This document shows, one piece after another, positions 1-13,924 of a stretch of 64,000 bases of DNA (positions are counted from its first letter, which is position 1; the number at the start of each line of letters is the position of its first letter). The stretch lies in contig NC_031781.1 of NCBI RefSeq assembly GCF_001522545.3, positions 12,529,487-12,593,486 of the forward strand. The letters are read 5' to 3'. A program made the translations under genes and the position numbers. The DNA is from Parus major (lineage: Eukaryota; Chordata; Aves; Passeriformes; Paridae). Under the pieces are notes generated by a model. It had not been told where the DNA came from. It saw only the letters and a list, made by a program, of their open reading frames with translations, and did not search any database.

Positions 1-2038
1 ATAAAACCAGGAAGAAAAATAGATCAATTTCAGCCCAACATACTTGGGTTTATAGTTGAATTTCCACACACTGAAACCAAGTATGGCTCTCAAATTTGCT
101 TTGAAGAAGTTCAAAAGTCAGAACATTTGCTTGCACAGATTTAGGAGTATAATTTGAAAGAGTTCACGCAGTGCTGCTTTGGAGCACAACTGATCTCCAT
201 GTGTTTTAGAAAATGGACTGCAGTAGCTGCAACATGCTGAAAAGTGAGTTTTTTCAACCTAATACCAAAATACAAGGGTTTTATAACATCTATATGAAAT
301 GGAGCATCCGAGACAATAAATGCAAAATATTCTAATAAATTTTAAAAAATCTTTTTAGATCAGAAGAATTTGTCAGCATGCTCAGAGCTTGATATGGAAG
401 GCTGGAGTATCACATACTGTTTGTCAAACCCAAATGAAGTCTCCTAATCACTCTATTGCACAGCAAAATATATGTGATAAGCTGCCAGAATACTGGAGCT
501 TTCTGAGCTATTTGCAATTGCATTGTCTCATTTCTCTAAAAATAATACTTGTCGGCACAATTAAACACAGAAATAGAACAGCCAATTCATTAGATTCAGT
601 TTTCCTTTACACTAACATAAATTGGGAGAGATGAAGTGAAATACACTGAGTTAATTCCCAATTTGTACTGATGACAATCAGAATCTGGCTTAAATATGAT
701 CATCTGCTAAAATACATGAACTATGAATTTCAAAACAAAACAAAGTCTCTTCCTACAGAAGGCAACTGTGAAAACAGATGTCTCTGCTGTAAGAATGTTC
801 AGTTTGATGCTATTATAAGAATTATAAAAACCAAGATTCATGGAAGCTTCCTTCCTGTTGGAAAATATAATATGGTTCACTTCACTAAAACAAACAAAGT
901 CTGGCATGTACAAAAAAACCAAACAAACCTACGCTACTGTTGCAGTCATTAACAGCAGTTCCTACATTCCAAATTCCACTTGCTCTTCTCACAACCTGAA
1001 CAAGGTCTCATACTGTTTTTAAATATTTATGATTCTGCTTGGCTTCAAAAGAAAATCATTTAAAAGTGATTTGGTGGATGCTTGGGAGTGGACTGGGAAG
1101 GCAAGTAAGAGTACTATAACCTCATTTTTTGAGTACAAATAAGCAGAATGTGGTGTGGGGCCAGTGTTGCCGTGGGCATTGTGTTAACCACTGTGAAAGG
1201 TTACACTCAGATACAGCCGTGTAGGAAAGAGCTTCTGAGGCTGCAGACACTGAGCTCAAGGCAGTCCCAAAAACCATTCTGAAACAACTGCCGTGCCAAA
1301 GACCATGAGTGACACAAACACATTGAGTAGAAAATAGTAAAAGAGTGGAGGCAGCTTCCTGATACCTGCAACAGCAGCCAGCATCCTGTGCCTCTCTGCC
1401 AAATACAGTGACTTTGAAATGGGCTCAGTGACACACACTGAGCCACCTCCAACTTTTTCCCATCAAGCTCTATGAAATCTCGTCTGGCTGAAGCACCACA
1501 ACTATTTTTCCTACCCAATATTTATTTCAAGAATTTCTCTCCCAAAAGACTTTCCAAAATACACTTTTATGTCTTCATCTTGGCTTTGAAGCTGACACCT
1601 GTCAGATGCACACCAACACACAGAGAGAAAATAAAAGCCTTTTTCTCAGCCCTGGTTTAATTAAAGAGAATTCCTTTCCAGAGTCTCAGAAGCAGCATCC
1701 TAACCAAGATACAGCCATTGCACTTTTCTCCTGTACACCAAAAGCCAGAGCACTTGTTGGTAACTAAGCCTGGGGTTTCACTGCTTCCAGTTGTCTGTCA
1801 GATATCAATGTAATCAAGGCAATGCAGAAGTTTTAGATTGGGCCATACAAATCAGCACATGCTCCTTACATAATTGGTGGAGTGACTGGGTCTCAGCTTG
1901 CACAGAAACTGTTACATTTAGAAAAAATAATTGAATCTTCACAGGCAGGTGATTCAAACAGACCAAGTTTTGAAACTAAAATTTATTATTTGCAGTAACA
2001 GATACTGGTAGGAAAGAAGAAAGTGATTTTTGGACAGC
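1..2038. other. Intron stretch, nothing recognised
   Basis: AT-rich sequence with short open frames on both strands that show no domain, no codon bias and no splice framing. No repeat recognised. Confidence 0.6.
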
Positions 2039-2106
2039 TGATCTCTGCACCCATATATATATACATATATATGTATATATATATGTGTGTGTGTGTGCAG
2101 AGATCA
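2039..2106. repeat. AT/TG microsatellite inside a perfect inverted repeat
   Basis: TGATCTCTGCAC (2039-2050) is the exact reverse complement of GTGCAGAGATCA (2095-2106). Between them, 2052-2085 is a perfect 34-bp palindrome of alternating AT with one CATATATATG centre, followed by a (TG) run. The whole 68-base segment can fold as one long hairpin with a small bulge of TG repeats. Alternating AT of this kind is highly flexible and easily extruded as a cruciform. Confidence 0.9.
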
Positions 2107-2108
2107 AC

Positions 2109-2163
2109 TATAGATAGATAGATAAATAGATATAGATATATACAACTCTATATAGATAGATCA
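2109..2163. repeat. Imperfect GATA/TAGA microsatellite
   Basis: Runs of TAGA with interruptions (TAGATAGATAGATAAATAGATATAG, then TATATAGATAGATC) follow the AT/TG hairpin directly. It is a compound simple repeat, probably variable in length between individuals. Confidence 0.85.
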
Positions 2164-5100
2164 ATTCATACAGACAAACCTCATGGTTATATAGTGTTGC
2201 AACTGTTGAATAAAATAACTGTCAATTTATACTTTTGCATAAATACACTTTGCTTTTAATTTATCCTAATAATAGTTTATACTTTGCTCCTAGGATTCAT
2301 TAATAATACTGGACAGCTCTGCACCTCCAAAATGCAGTGGAAATAGTGGAAGACTACTAAGATTATTTGAAAAGTCTTGGAAAGTTTATATGGAAGCATT
2401 TTTGACATGGAGTTTCTTGTGATTGTTCTGATTCCCTGGTAGAACCAGCATAATCAAAAATGCACATTGCAGAAATCCAGGAAAAACACAAAAGAACTTC
2501 ACTTTGTTCTCCTGGCACTGATAGACCAAGACATCATCCTTATGTACACTGCAGTGTGCATTTTGGGATCACAGAATGACAATCTGCTGCCACACATCCA
2601 GAGCATTTCTACTGTGTCCATTACATACTTCTCAGAAAGATCAAAGTCAAATTAATAAGGTCCAAGTCCTCCTGGAGAAACTTGCAAAAGTCTGGAAAGC
2701 TCCATCTTTGCCACTAAAAAGAATTTGAAGGTGATAAACCACAGCTATAGCTGCCTTCTGCTTTATGAATAAAAAATACAGCATTAAAAATTCTATCTGC
2801 AAGTTAATCAGCAGCAAGGACTTGACAAAAAAACTACTTTCTGGAGCCTACATGACTTCCAGTGATGTAACACACAGGACCATCTAACTTTAAATAGACC
2901 ATTTGTCTTCATGTATAAAATAAGATGAACAGAATACTCTGACTACTTACAGAACCAATTTCACTATGCAGTCACAGAAACAAAAATCACATAATACTGC
3001 CTGTTATTAAAGCACTCAGAGCAACAAAAATTTGAAGTGCAAAAAGCCTGAAAAGGGAAAGAAAATATCACTTAAAAATCATTTAAAACTTGCTAAAGAG
3101 TCACAGACCTATGAAGTACTAAAACCTACTTTACTTAACAAAAGCATTTGTAGAAAAGACATTGCTGAAGGGGAAAAAACATTCAGTTTCCAGACATTTC
3201 CAGGAAGTGATTTATCTATTGAAGCAAAGGTTAAGGGCTCAGAGGAGCAGATAGGTTAATTTTGAATGCAGCAAAGGATTCTAGAGAGCCAGTACTATAT
3301 ATGTTGGCAAAACTAACATCAAGGGAGAAATCCCAAGTTTGACACCTTTTTTCTTTTTTATCCAGAGGAGAGACAAAGCACTAAAATTTAATTTTGCTCC
3401 TTCTTAAAGGTGTCTTACTACCACAATCAAAGGAAGGCATCATTATCCAGATGGCTTAGGATGGCAAAGAGTTAAGCAGAACTATAATCCTCCCTACGGT
3501 TACACGGGGTGATGCAGAAGAGATGAGCAAGGTCTCAAAATGAAAAAAGGAAAGGGAAAAACACATCCAGGAGCTCTAAAAATTGTTACTTGCAATAATG
3601 GCACAGGTTAATACCACTCTTGTCATGAGACTCCATGCAATTTCCCAGAGGGTCTTGAGGATCACAGCACTACAAACCAGAACTTTTAAAATGAAATTGG
3701 ATAAGTCTTTAATAGGGTCTAATCACTTTTCATACTTTTGAGGATAGGGGTAAAGAAATATCAAATATCCATGTTTGAAATATGGCTACTTTGGATTATG
3801 GCTACTTTGCATATGTATTAAGAGCTTTCCCAAGAAATTCTACCATACTTTTTATTGCACATAATAGAGAGCAATGGCTCCCATTAGGAAAAACTATATA
3901 TCCTAAATAAAAAAATGTATAGAAAGGATGTCATTAATAAAACAGACAAGCACAACTCCATACTGACAACTTTTCAGAAGAAAAATTACATCAGACATTA
4001 TGCACACCTGTTCCTGAGAAGGGAGCAGCAAGCCACAGGTTCTCTGGCTTCCTGGCTCTGACTCTGCTCCTTCATTACCACACTGGTGATGTTTCCTCCA
4101 TCCCCAGGTTACCAACTTGGTCCTTATTCCTCTCCTGGTCTTCTCCAGACTCTGCTCACCTAAAATTCACAACCTATGTGATCCTCCTTCTCTTCCTAGC
4201 ACAGTTTCTGATTGTATCCAATTTTCCTCCTGCTCTCTCTGTAGTTCTGTGATATCTTCATCTCCCTCATTCTGAATTCCCATGTTATTCTGGGCTTGTT
4301 TCTCGCCTCACTTTTTGCTTTATATTATATAAATTCTACTGAGCTTTTCCTGACTTCCTGGGCAATAACCTAAATCTCCTGAGCTCAGTGGGAACTGCCT
4401 GCCAAGCCCACTGAATCTGAATTTTGCTTTTCATGAAAGGAAATATTTCAGAGGGTTTTCTAATTCCTGTGATCATTTCAGGGATCTATAATCAAAATCT
4501 TAGACTTTAAGTCCTATATAAATGAGAGCACCATAATCTCTCACAACTATCAAAAGACACATGTCAAACACTGCCAACAGAAGAAATATTGCTGTTTCTT
4601 CTGCCAGGAACATTGGTTACAACTTTTAATTATCCACTTGCAATAAACACACTTATTCTATGCATTATCCTAATTATTGGATACACAAGTCCATGCTGTG
4701 CTGAAAAAGTGAATAGCTGGAAACATTGCTATGAATTTGAACACAGAGATACAGAACCACCAGCACAAGTAAAGTAGATTATAAAAGAGCTCTGGAACAA
4801 AATGGTCACAGATACAATATTACACAGGTTTTTCCCTTTAATGGCAAAAGAGATCTAAAAGCCTCAGACTTGGTTAGAATCACAGAATTGCAATATTCAC
4901 AACATGACTCAGCCTTCATTTCTGCTTGAAGCATCTCTGATTAATCTAGTAAGAGGAAGGAAATTAAAGTTTGGGTTACTTTTTCCTTTCGGGTAAAAGT
5001 TGGAAAGAGATGTAAAGGGTACAGAAAATAAATTGAGGCAAGGTGATATTAAAAAAAAAGAAAAAGTTGAAAACATGGGAAATCACTCTGTATTCTGACA

Positions 5101-7935
5101 CAAGAGAGAACATACTCAGCAGCACTGGATGCCCCTTCTCTGAACGATCTGATTGACCCAAAGTGAGCCCCAAGGGTGCTCTAACAATCAATCCTGTCAG
5201 CCAGCTCCAAACGTGGCCTCACCCTCCAATCTGACACTGCCCACTCTGTGGACAGAATGCTGGGAAAAACAGACAGCTTAATGCTCAAGGCAAGAGTTTA
5301 TAGAAAGGTCAAAGTGTTGACACTGCTTCTCAGTGACTATGGATTGCAAAGCCTGAATCACTTAAATATGCAAAATCACTGAACATAATACATAATAGGA
5401 AGTTGCAAAGTTCTTATTGCAAAGAGGTCTTGGAAATGACATGCTGAAACTATAATTTCCTACCACTTTGACAACAGTGCTCTATAGGATCCTAGTGAAG
5501 CAGCACTCTTAAATGGATTTCATTACAGTTTAGAAGGCAAACCGATATAAACATTGACAAAAGTTAAACTGCTCCTTCAACTTCAGAAAAGAAATGCTTT
5601 TAAAGTAAAGAAAATGAACCTATTCATTAATAGCTTCCACTCTGGGAATTTTGGATGGATTCTTTATGTATTCCTGTTGCAAAGTCACCATTCTTTGATG
5701 TCACAACACTGATGGAAGCATCAGGAAAGTGCAATGCTGGATGTCACTACAAAGCATTCTGGGCTCCATCTGGCATTAGGTTCCCTAACCAGATTAGAGT
5801 GAGAGGCAGGTCACAGCAGATGCCCTGTCTCGGTTCATTACTCAACAACTGTTAAACTTGATTAACAGCCCCAGCTAATTAACTGTTAAGGGTAACTCAT
5901 GCCGTAACAATCCCAGAGGTCTGAAAGTTGACTTCATTTACATGTTTGTCTCCTCTCACAAGGTCTTAGTTAAGCATCACCAAAAAACGTCTTCCAGAAA
6001 GCAATGGTCTAAATCTTTTATCCAAAGTACCAGTGCCACCTGTATATGACCTATTTTCTAGTGTCCGATGTGTGCAGGGAAAGCCTTACAACAGGACCTA
6101 AAATGCTCAAAATACACACCTGCCCTGCAATTTAAAACTGTTTCCAGAGAATGTGCAATAAACTGGAGCCATGTGCACTGAAGTAGCTGAAACAGATGTC
6201 ATGGCAGTCAAACAGAAAATGTTCTAATTTCAAATTCATAATTCTGTGCTTTGGCAAGCATGATTTCCCTAACATAAACCAAAAGAAGCACTATTTCCCA
6301 GTGCTGAGTGCAATAGAGATACATAATATAAATTCTGCTGTTAGCAAGGTAAACTTGACACTCACTATTTAGACTAACAGTTTTCACACCAGTTTTAGTA
6401 CTGTTGAAGATTTAAAAACAATCTTATGTTACACTTTGCTACCAATAACCCCTATAATCCACAAACTGAGAGATTCTGGTGAATACTACATTTTCTGGGA
6501 CACCAATTGGTAACAAACACTGATTTCTGTTATGTAGTCTGGATTTCTGATCACAAGAGATGCCCTACAGATTGCTTTCCATCTTATGAGCACCCGAGGC
6601 GATGGGCCATGAGATGAGGTGTTCCACATCTTTGGTCTGGTGTTGGTGCCTCAGGGCACAGGTTCAGGATATCAGCAGCACTGATATCACCTCCACTGCC
6701 CTGCAGGGACAGTTGGACACTGAGATCCACCGGTGTTATTTCCTAGGGATTTATATTGGAAACTTTCTTATGCTGTGCAATGCAAATGTTTAATGGGAGC
6801 ATCACAAGTGCATCTCACACACACCACAAGTGCACGCAGCTCCTTGTACCCTGCACTAATGACTGTACTGCATTCTTCCAAACTGCAAAGGGATTTTGTG
6901 CAGATCCCAAATGCAAAAGTGGCTGGGTACCACGTGCCTCATTCCACATGAAAATCCACCATATTTGTATTTTTCACAAGCAGAAATAGTGGGACACAGA
7001 AATCACTGGAGCCACAGCCCAAATAAGACTAAAGTTATAATGTTTCAGCAGCATTTTATACAAGTGTACCTCACATGGAGAGGAGAGGTTTAGAACTCCA
7101 TTATTGGTATCATTTAGGGTTAGTGAGCCACAAAATTTCTAAAGACAAAACTTGTTGTCTCACTCTAATGATAGAAGGAATTTCTGCATTTGACAAGAAA
7201 TTTCTCAAACCACTCATGTGAACTTTAAGACATTACATGCAAAATTGATGGAAAATAAGTAAACAAATATCTACCAAATCAGGAATTGAGCAGCCATTTC
7301 ACCTTGTAATGAGATTTTTATTCCAACCAGCCACCATGCTTCCTAAGGCTGAAAATGAAGATGAGCTCTGAACAAAACTAAAAGTTGAATGAAACTGTGC
7401 AAAAAATAAGGGAGAAGGGCATGCAGAGTCTGTCAAGACACAGCGAGAGTAAGTGGACCACAACTAAGAGCTAAAAACAGGCTTCTGTCTCAAAATATGT
7501 TTTTCTTTTCCCAGCAATATATGCTGATCTAATGAAAGACTTCACTTCTTGCAACCATTACATTGCTTATGATTATTCTAGTATTTCTTTAGTCTCCTAA
7601 ATGTCATTTCCAATCACTTTTATCTCTTCTTACTCCTTTTATGTATTCCATCCCCGTGATACCACTGGAATCAGCCCAGCCACAATCAGGACTGTCTGTT
7701 CTTCCTTTCTTCATGCCTTTTTCAGGCCATGAAATAACTGGTTAAAATTGACTATAAGGAAGGATAAAAGAATAAAGTGGCTACAGCCATACTTAATTTT
7801 GCTGTATTAAAGAAAACTATTTTCTAATTTTCTGAAATTACAGATTTTTTAAACCTACTAAATGAAAACAGTTAAACAAAATTAATTTATTCTATAAATT
7901 AAAAATCATTACTTGTATTCGATCTTTTTTTCCAC

Positions 7936-7948
7936 TTTTTTTTTTTTT
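7936..7948. repeat. Poly-T run (T13)
   Basis: Uninterrupted T13 following a shorter T run. Simple low complexity. Confidence 0.9.
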
Positions 7949-8316
7949 CTGGAAGAACTGCATATGCAAGGATATAACACAGGAAACAAAATAAATCACA
8001 CTATCACAAAGCCATATGTATTTGTATTTCTTCTAGGCTTCCTAACAGCAGTCAATATTAAAGTCATCAAAATATTTTTCTTTTCTTCAGAGTGTCACTT
8101 TCAGTCAGTTTAATATTTATATTTTCCTGCTTTCCATAGTATATGATATATTCATATACTTACTAAGAACTCTGAAAACACTTCTGTCTCTTAGCTATAT
8201 CAGCACTGTATTTGTTATCATCCTCATCCCTTACAGGCAATGTCTTTATTCCAGTATATTTCTAATTTTCCCTTTCTAGTATCACATCAAGATGTGGAAT
8301 TGTGATTAAAAATTTC

Positions 8317-8355
8317 ATTATTATTGTTGTTGTTGTTATTATTTTATTATTATAA
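8317..8355. repeat. ATT/GTT microsatellite
   Basis: Three ATT units, four GTT units, then further ATT/TTATT units form a compound trinucleotide repeat in AT-rich intron. Confidence 0.9.
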
Positions 8356-11300
8356 TAGTGGCAATCTTAATTACAGAACATTTGCTGTTTCTTTCAAAAC
8401 TTGAACACCTCTTTCCCATGCTTACAGCCCACAGTTAGTAAAGGGAAGAAATATTTTATAGTTTGTCTGCAAACACAGACAGTGCACAGATTCATTTCAC
8501 ACCTCCAGCAAGATTTTTGTGACAGTGCAGGATGCTCTGAGACATGTGCTCCTTTCAGAAACAATGGATCATAGAAACATAAAAAGATGCAATTTCAAGC
8601 TCTAGTGGAAGAAGTGAAATTATCATGTCATCAGTCTAAATGTAATCTTTATTTCATGTCCTACCCCCAGCTTCCCATTCAGACACCTGCAGGAGCCAGC
8701 CTGACCAAGGGATCAGCAGTCCTTGTCTTCTTCATTTGATCCTTTAAAAAAAGCTGCCAAGTATCCAAAAATCCCTGATTCAGAATAATAGCAAACTCTT
8801 CTTTTTATCCTCATGTTTATGAAAATATTAATTGTTGCACAGCATGTATGTCTCTATAAATACACAGATGTGAAACAGTCCATAGCAGTAATACACAAAT
8901 AGAGAAAGCTCTTTTTCATCATTATTATGCCTCTGTAAGAGAAACACAAAGCAGCAATTTTATGGGCAATATTTAACTTGAATTCATATCAGAAACAAGC
9001 AAGAATTGGTTGTGCCAGAAAAGCTGTCTTTTAATCCTGAATTTCATTTTTCCACATTACCTGAAATAGACATATTTTGAATGTTTAAAAAAGAGAGAAA
9101 AATAAATTTATATATTCCACTAAATGAAAAGGTTTTAAATTCTGCTTTTGATTAGGGAGCATGACAAGTTTATGCACTTGTAGATGTGACACAACAAAGG
9201 GAAAATGGCAAAATGTAGAAGATAGATGTTGCTTTCAAAGAAAGTAAAGACTAATAAGGACCATGCTGATTTAGTTGGAGGAAGAATAGTAGAAAGAAAG
9301 CACAGTTCATTAGTAAATACAGCTAATTAAAGAGCAGGAAAAAATTACAAGGATGGTCTGAAATATGGTTCTATGTTGCCAAGTTTTTTAATTTTCAGAA
9401 AAAGAACCCTCATTGCCTTTCACAGGTTTGAAAGTCATCATTTATGGAGTATCAGAGGTACCTAACTCGTTCTGGCAGTCAGGGGAAAGCTGGAAGCTTT
9501 TCACAGCTCATCTCACAGCAGCTTTGCAATGCAATGGGAACTGAAACTCCACTGTAACCTATTGGACAGGCTGGTTTAGCCTTACAGGAAATAGAACAAA
9601 GAAAAAGCGGTAGAAAAATGGACTGCAAACATTGCTGAGGGAGGGAAAAAAAGGAACAAAAATAAGAAGTGAAGATGACCTGCCACTCCCTGGCATCAGC
9701 CTCAATCTTTGAAAAGACCCATATGCCACTGGCTCTGGGTATTCTTCATGTCATTTCTTCAAAGCTTGGGTTTCAGAGGGGCCAACAGGAGAGGAATTGC
9801 AAGCTAAGGAGAATCAAGTATGTTTCTATTTTACCTGAGTGAAAATCACGTGAACATCGGGCACAGAAAATACACAAGGTATAAATCTAGCTGTGAAACA
9901 AAGGAGCTGTTTAAAAAAATAACCAAAAACAACCAAACCCCTGTCTCAACATTGAAAGCTGGTAATGAAATAGAACTGTTCCATGAGGCAGAAGCAGCAG
10001 CTGGAAGTGACCTACTGCAGAGCAGGCACAACCTGCTTCTAACATCACTGGAACACCCAAGTGTTACAGGACAAGAGAAATGAACATACGATTTGTTATA
10101 TGCACGTGTGTTACAGAAAACAAGGTTATTTCTCCTTTCTGTAGTAGATAGATAAGTTCTAAATGGGATCAAAAATCTATCAGGGAAAATAGGTATTTTG
10201 CTAAATGGATCATAGAGTTAGAAAAGTCATAGACTGAGAGCAAAGGTGACAAAACTGTCTGGGAAGACAATAAGAAGGAAAACTAGTTACAAAGGCATGA
10301 AAACAACCCAGGAGAATATGGCTGCAGTTATCCACAGAAGAGAAACAAATTATCAGCTAATTCATAGAACTCAGCCTGCTCACTTTAAACTTTCAGCACT
10401 TTTTCAGAGACATACCTGCTCATCTTAACAGCACAATCCTCATTTTGCAGTTGCAATTCATATTCCCAAAGCAGCAAAAGAGCAATCAAACTCAAAAATA
10501 GAAAATATTCTCTTTTGCCCACAGGCATCCCCAGGACATGAAAACAAGGAATGTACTCGATACCTATCACAGCTTGTGCCTGGTTATAACCAATGGAACT
10601 GCTGCAAAAACACAGTGAGGAGAAATGTCACCACTCATCACTTGCCTTCTACATGAAGAAGCTGCTTGTGCAGACAGAGGCACTTTTTGGTTTATTTTGA
10701 TTGTTTATCACTTCTGTTGAGGCTCAGGATGCATCAGCTTGCATGTGGCTTCTTGCCAGGCCCACGAGAGACTGACATGTAAACCACAAACACCTTCTGC
10801 TGCTCAACGCCAAACAGAGCATACAGAATATGAGGAAAGAGTTTTCAATTCTTGCAGACACATTTCTTTATTGTGATGGATTTTAGGGTAAACTGGTAGG
10901 TTAAACAATTCCAGTCTTCAGCCACACATCAGATGCTGCACAGCTCTGGAGATTATCTCCAACACATCCAGCCCTGCATTGGAAAACATTCTACTTGTGA
11001 CCAGCTCTCCTCTTCCACAGCCATTTTGACAGATGATAAAAATATCTCAAGGTAAATGGAAGCACAATTATTTACGTTTGCTGTGACTCTGGATACTGAT
11101 TTTACTTAAAATATAGTCTAAAACTGTACAAATTATTCAAAAGCTATAATGCATCATTTCTTACTGCTGAACTCTAGTGCATAAAACAAACTGCTATTCC
11201 ATATTTAGTGTTCCATGACAATATTTGATTTTTTTTTTTTCCTTTGGCCCTAATCTTTTTATATAAAAACTTTCAATTTTGCTGATTTTATTTTTAGCTC

Positions 11301-11808
11301 AAAAAACTGCATCCATATTTTGCCATTTAGACCTTTATGAAGAGTAATGCACACGTGCATTTATCAAAAATAACAAAATAAAACAGTTTACATGGATAAG
11401 AAAGCATGAAGGCAAATGCCTTTCACAGCTTGATAAAGGTAAATTCACTCTTTTGGAAATGCTTTCTAATGATGGTAAATGAAGATATGGAGAATATTTT
11501 AGAAGTGACTGCACATCCTCATACATCATTATTTTTTCCTTTCTTTTTCCTGATAGCAACAGATTTTATTATGGTCAGTATACAAAATACACAAGTTTCA
11601 TCCTTTTGTTTTATTTTTTAAATGGTTTTGTTACTGTCTGGTACACAGCACTGAAAAAAATAGGTGAGCACTGCTCCTGAAACCATCTTGGATTTCAGTA
11701 TTGCAACAGATTTTTTGCAAGTGAGCTGGGTCACAAATCAGTTCATGACTCCATAAGAGGAATCATGTCAATAAGAGGTTTTCTGGCTGAAAGCTGAAAC
11801 TAGAAAGT

Positions 11809-11863
11809 AAAAAAAAAAAAAAAAAACCAAAAAAACCCAAACCACCAAGCAAACAACACCCTA
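11809..11863. repeat. A18 run followed by an A/C-rich tract
   Basis: Eighteen A residues (11809-11826) pass into CCAAAAAAACCCAAACCACC and similar A/C-only sequence. It is low complexity. I looked for a retrocopy ending at this tail and saw none. Confidence 0.85.
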
Positions 11864-13865
11864 AAGAACCCCAAACTGCTTTTGATTAAGTTATTCCATT
11901 ATTTATCTTGTTTTTCCCATCAGACTGCAATGAAATGGCACAACATTTTTCTCAGTTCAGCACAACATGGTTAATTCAATCTGACATCAAATATTTATTG
12001 TGGGTATCTATAAGAAAGGAAAAGAGAAAACAAGTACCAGCTTCAAAAAAGTTGAAGGTAGAGCCAGTTCCCTTTAATGGTACACGTTCAGAACTTAAAA
12101 TGCCCTTCCACAATCCCAGGAATCCACATTCACTCGTCTGTCTGCACTCCCTGGAGATGGATGAGACCCCTTGGCTGCTGAGTCCTGTCAGTCTCACAGC
12201 TCATGCAGCTCTACTCTGTTCTCTGGAGCCACACTGCTACTCCAGGGGTCCTCCACAGAGTAAGAATTTACTCTTTCCCTCTCCTAAAATGATTACTTCA
12301 ATATCTGCAGCTACACAAAACAGCTCTGGAAAGAAACAAAGGCTCTGAAATAGCTACAGCCTTTACCTAAGCAGGATTGCAGCTTAATCATGATAGAACT
12401 TAGCCCAAGGAAAAGACTTGGGTTCCTCCTGCAGAGGTCTTGCAGAGCTACTCCTTGAAATGCTCTGCAGCGCTGGCAGATTCTCAAAGGTCTAAACTTA
12501 TCCTGTAGAAATTTTCAATAAGAGTGTACACAATCTTATTAAAGCAAAAGAAGTAAAATATTGCTTTATATAGATTTACTTACTAGCAATGTTTTTTCTG
12601 CCATTATTGAAAAAGTTGAGAAACTACAAGAGTTTATAAATATGTAAATTTGTACACCGAAAAACAAGTAATGAGAAAAACATACATATTTACTTACACT
12701 GAGAAGCTCTAACTCAGAAAACACATAGACAAAAAATGTTACTGCACGTATCTTCTGAAAATAAATCAAGTTCTAGAAGTAGGAAACTAATTTCTGTCTT
12801 GCATCTATTCATTTGTTCAAATGAAGGCAAAGTTAATAACTGACTATTTTTAAAAGTAAAGTTTTTGTGTGTGGTAGTTCAGCATTTAGGGCACTTAAAA
12901 CATGAGGACTTAAAAATGCTTCTGACACGTTTTTGCAAATACAAGATTGTCTCAAAATTCCTCATGATGTCATTTTATTTATCTCATCCTGTTTAACCTC
13001 ACAAAGATCTGTTTCTTTATACAATACAGTTCAAAAAGTTGTTTCATGTTATTGTGTTTTTCTAGAAAGAAAAGCCGAAGTTGTTTATATGCAAAACTAG
13101 GAGAGCAGATAAAATTTGTGACTAGCAATTCTCAAGAAATAAATGCAGATGCTCTTCTCAAAGCCAATCACATCTGCAGAGAGTAAAAACAATCCTACCT
13201 CATTTAAGATAAAAAAACCCACACAGAGTCACTTAGAGCAGTGATTAGAATAGGGCTAAAAGACACAATATGAACATTCAGCTAATTTATCATCTAAACT
13301 TCTTCCCAAACACAGTTATTCTTCAGTATTCCCACTATGGAGACCAGTCAATTGCAAAAAATCACTTTAAAAATAGGCAACAACACTGAGAAAAGAACAG
13401 AGGGAAGTGCAGAACTTTGGGTTTCACTGTCAATTACCTCCCATCCTTCCCAAAGCCATGAACTTTACATCTCATCTCCACAGTATCATCCTGTAAAGTC
13501 ACCAGGTATTTTTATGATACTCAAGGTCAGAAATTTTACTTTAAACTTATTTTATATAGTGTCTTACTTTTTAAATACCCAGTATGATTTGTTTCCTGCA
13601 ATTATGGAATCAGAAAATAAAATGAAAGTTTTAGATTTTCTGTGTATCAGAATGAGTTAAGTAACTAATATGCAAAGCAACAAGTGAATTATAACTAATC
13701 CTCATTTAGAAATGGAAAAAAACAAGCACCAAAACTCTAAGTGATATAATCTAAGGTCTTGGAAGTGCACCCCAGAAACCAAGCACTACACTGCTATTTT
13801 CTCAGAAACTTTTCCCCTATTAAAATAATGCTGCCAATTTTCTGTACGGTGTTTTGAGAATTTAC

Positions 13866-13924
13866 CACACACACACACTCTCAAGAATTCTTTTCCCTTC
13901 TTTCCACAGACACACACACACACA
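13866..13924. repeat. Two (CA)n microsatellites 32 bases apart
   Basis: (CA)6.5 lies at 13866-13878 and (CA)7 at 13911-13924, separated by a pyrimidine-rich spacer. They may derive from one longer repeat broken by mutation. Confidence 0.9.

Noticed and set aside
4877..4890. AGAATCACAGAATT, similar to a CR1 3' tail in reverse
   Set aside because: The sequence on both sides does not continue as CR1 in either direction. The match is too short to stand alone.
7114..7124. TTAGGGTTAG telomere-like motif
   Set aside because: Only about one and a half units, expected by chance in 64 kb.
11809..11863. Poly-A tract as the tail of a processed pseudogene
   Set aside because: No gene-like sequence precedes it and no flanking direct repeats were found. 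CR1-based retrotransposition in birds rarely makes processed copies.
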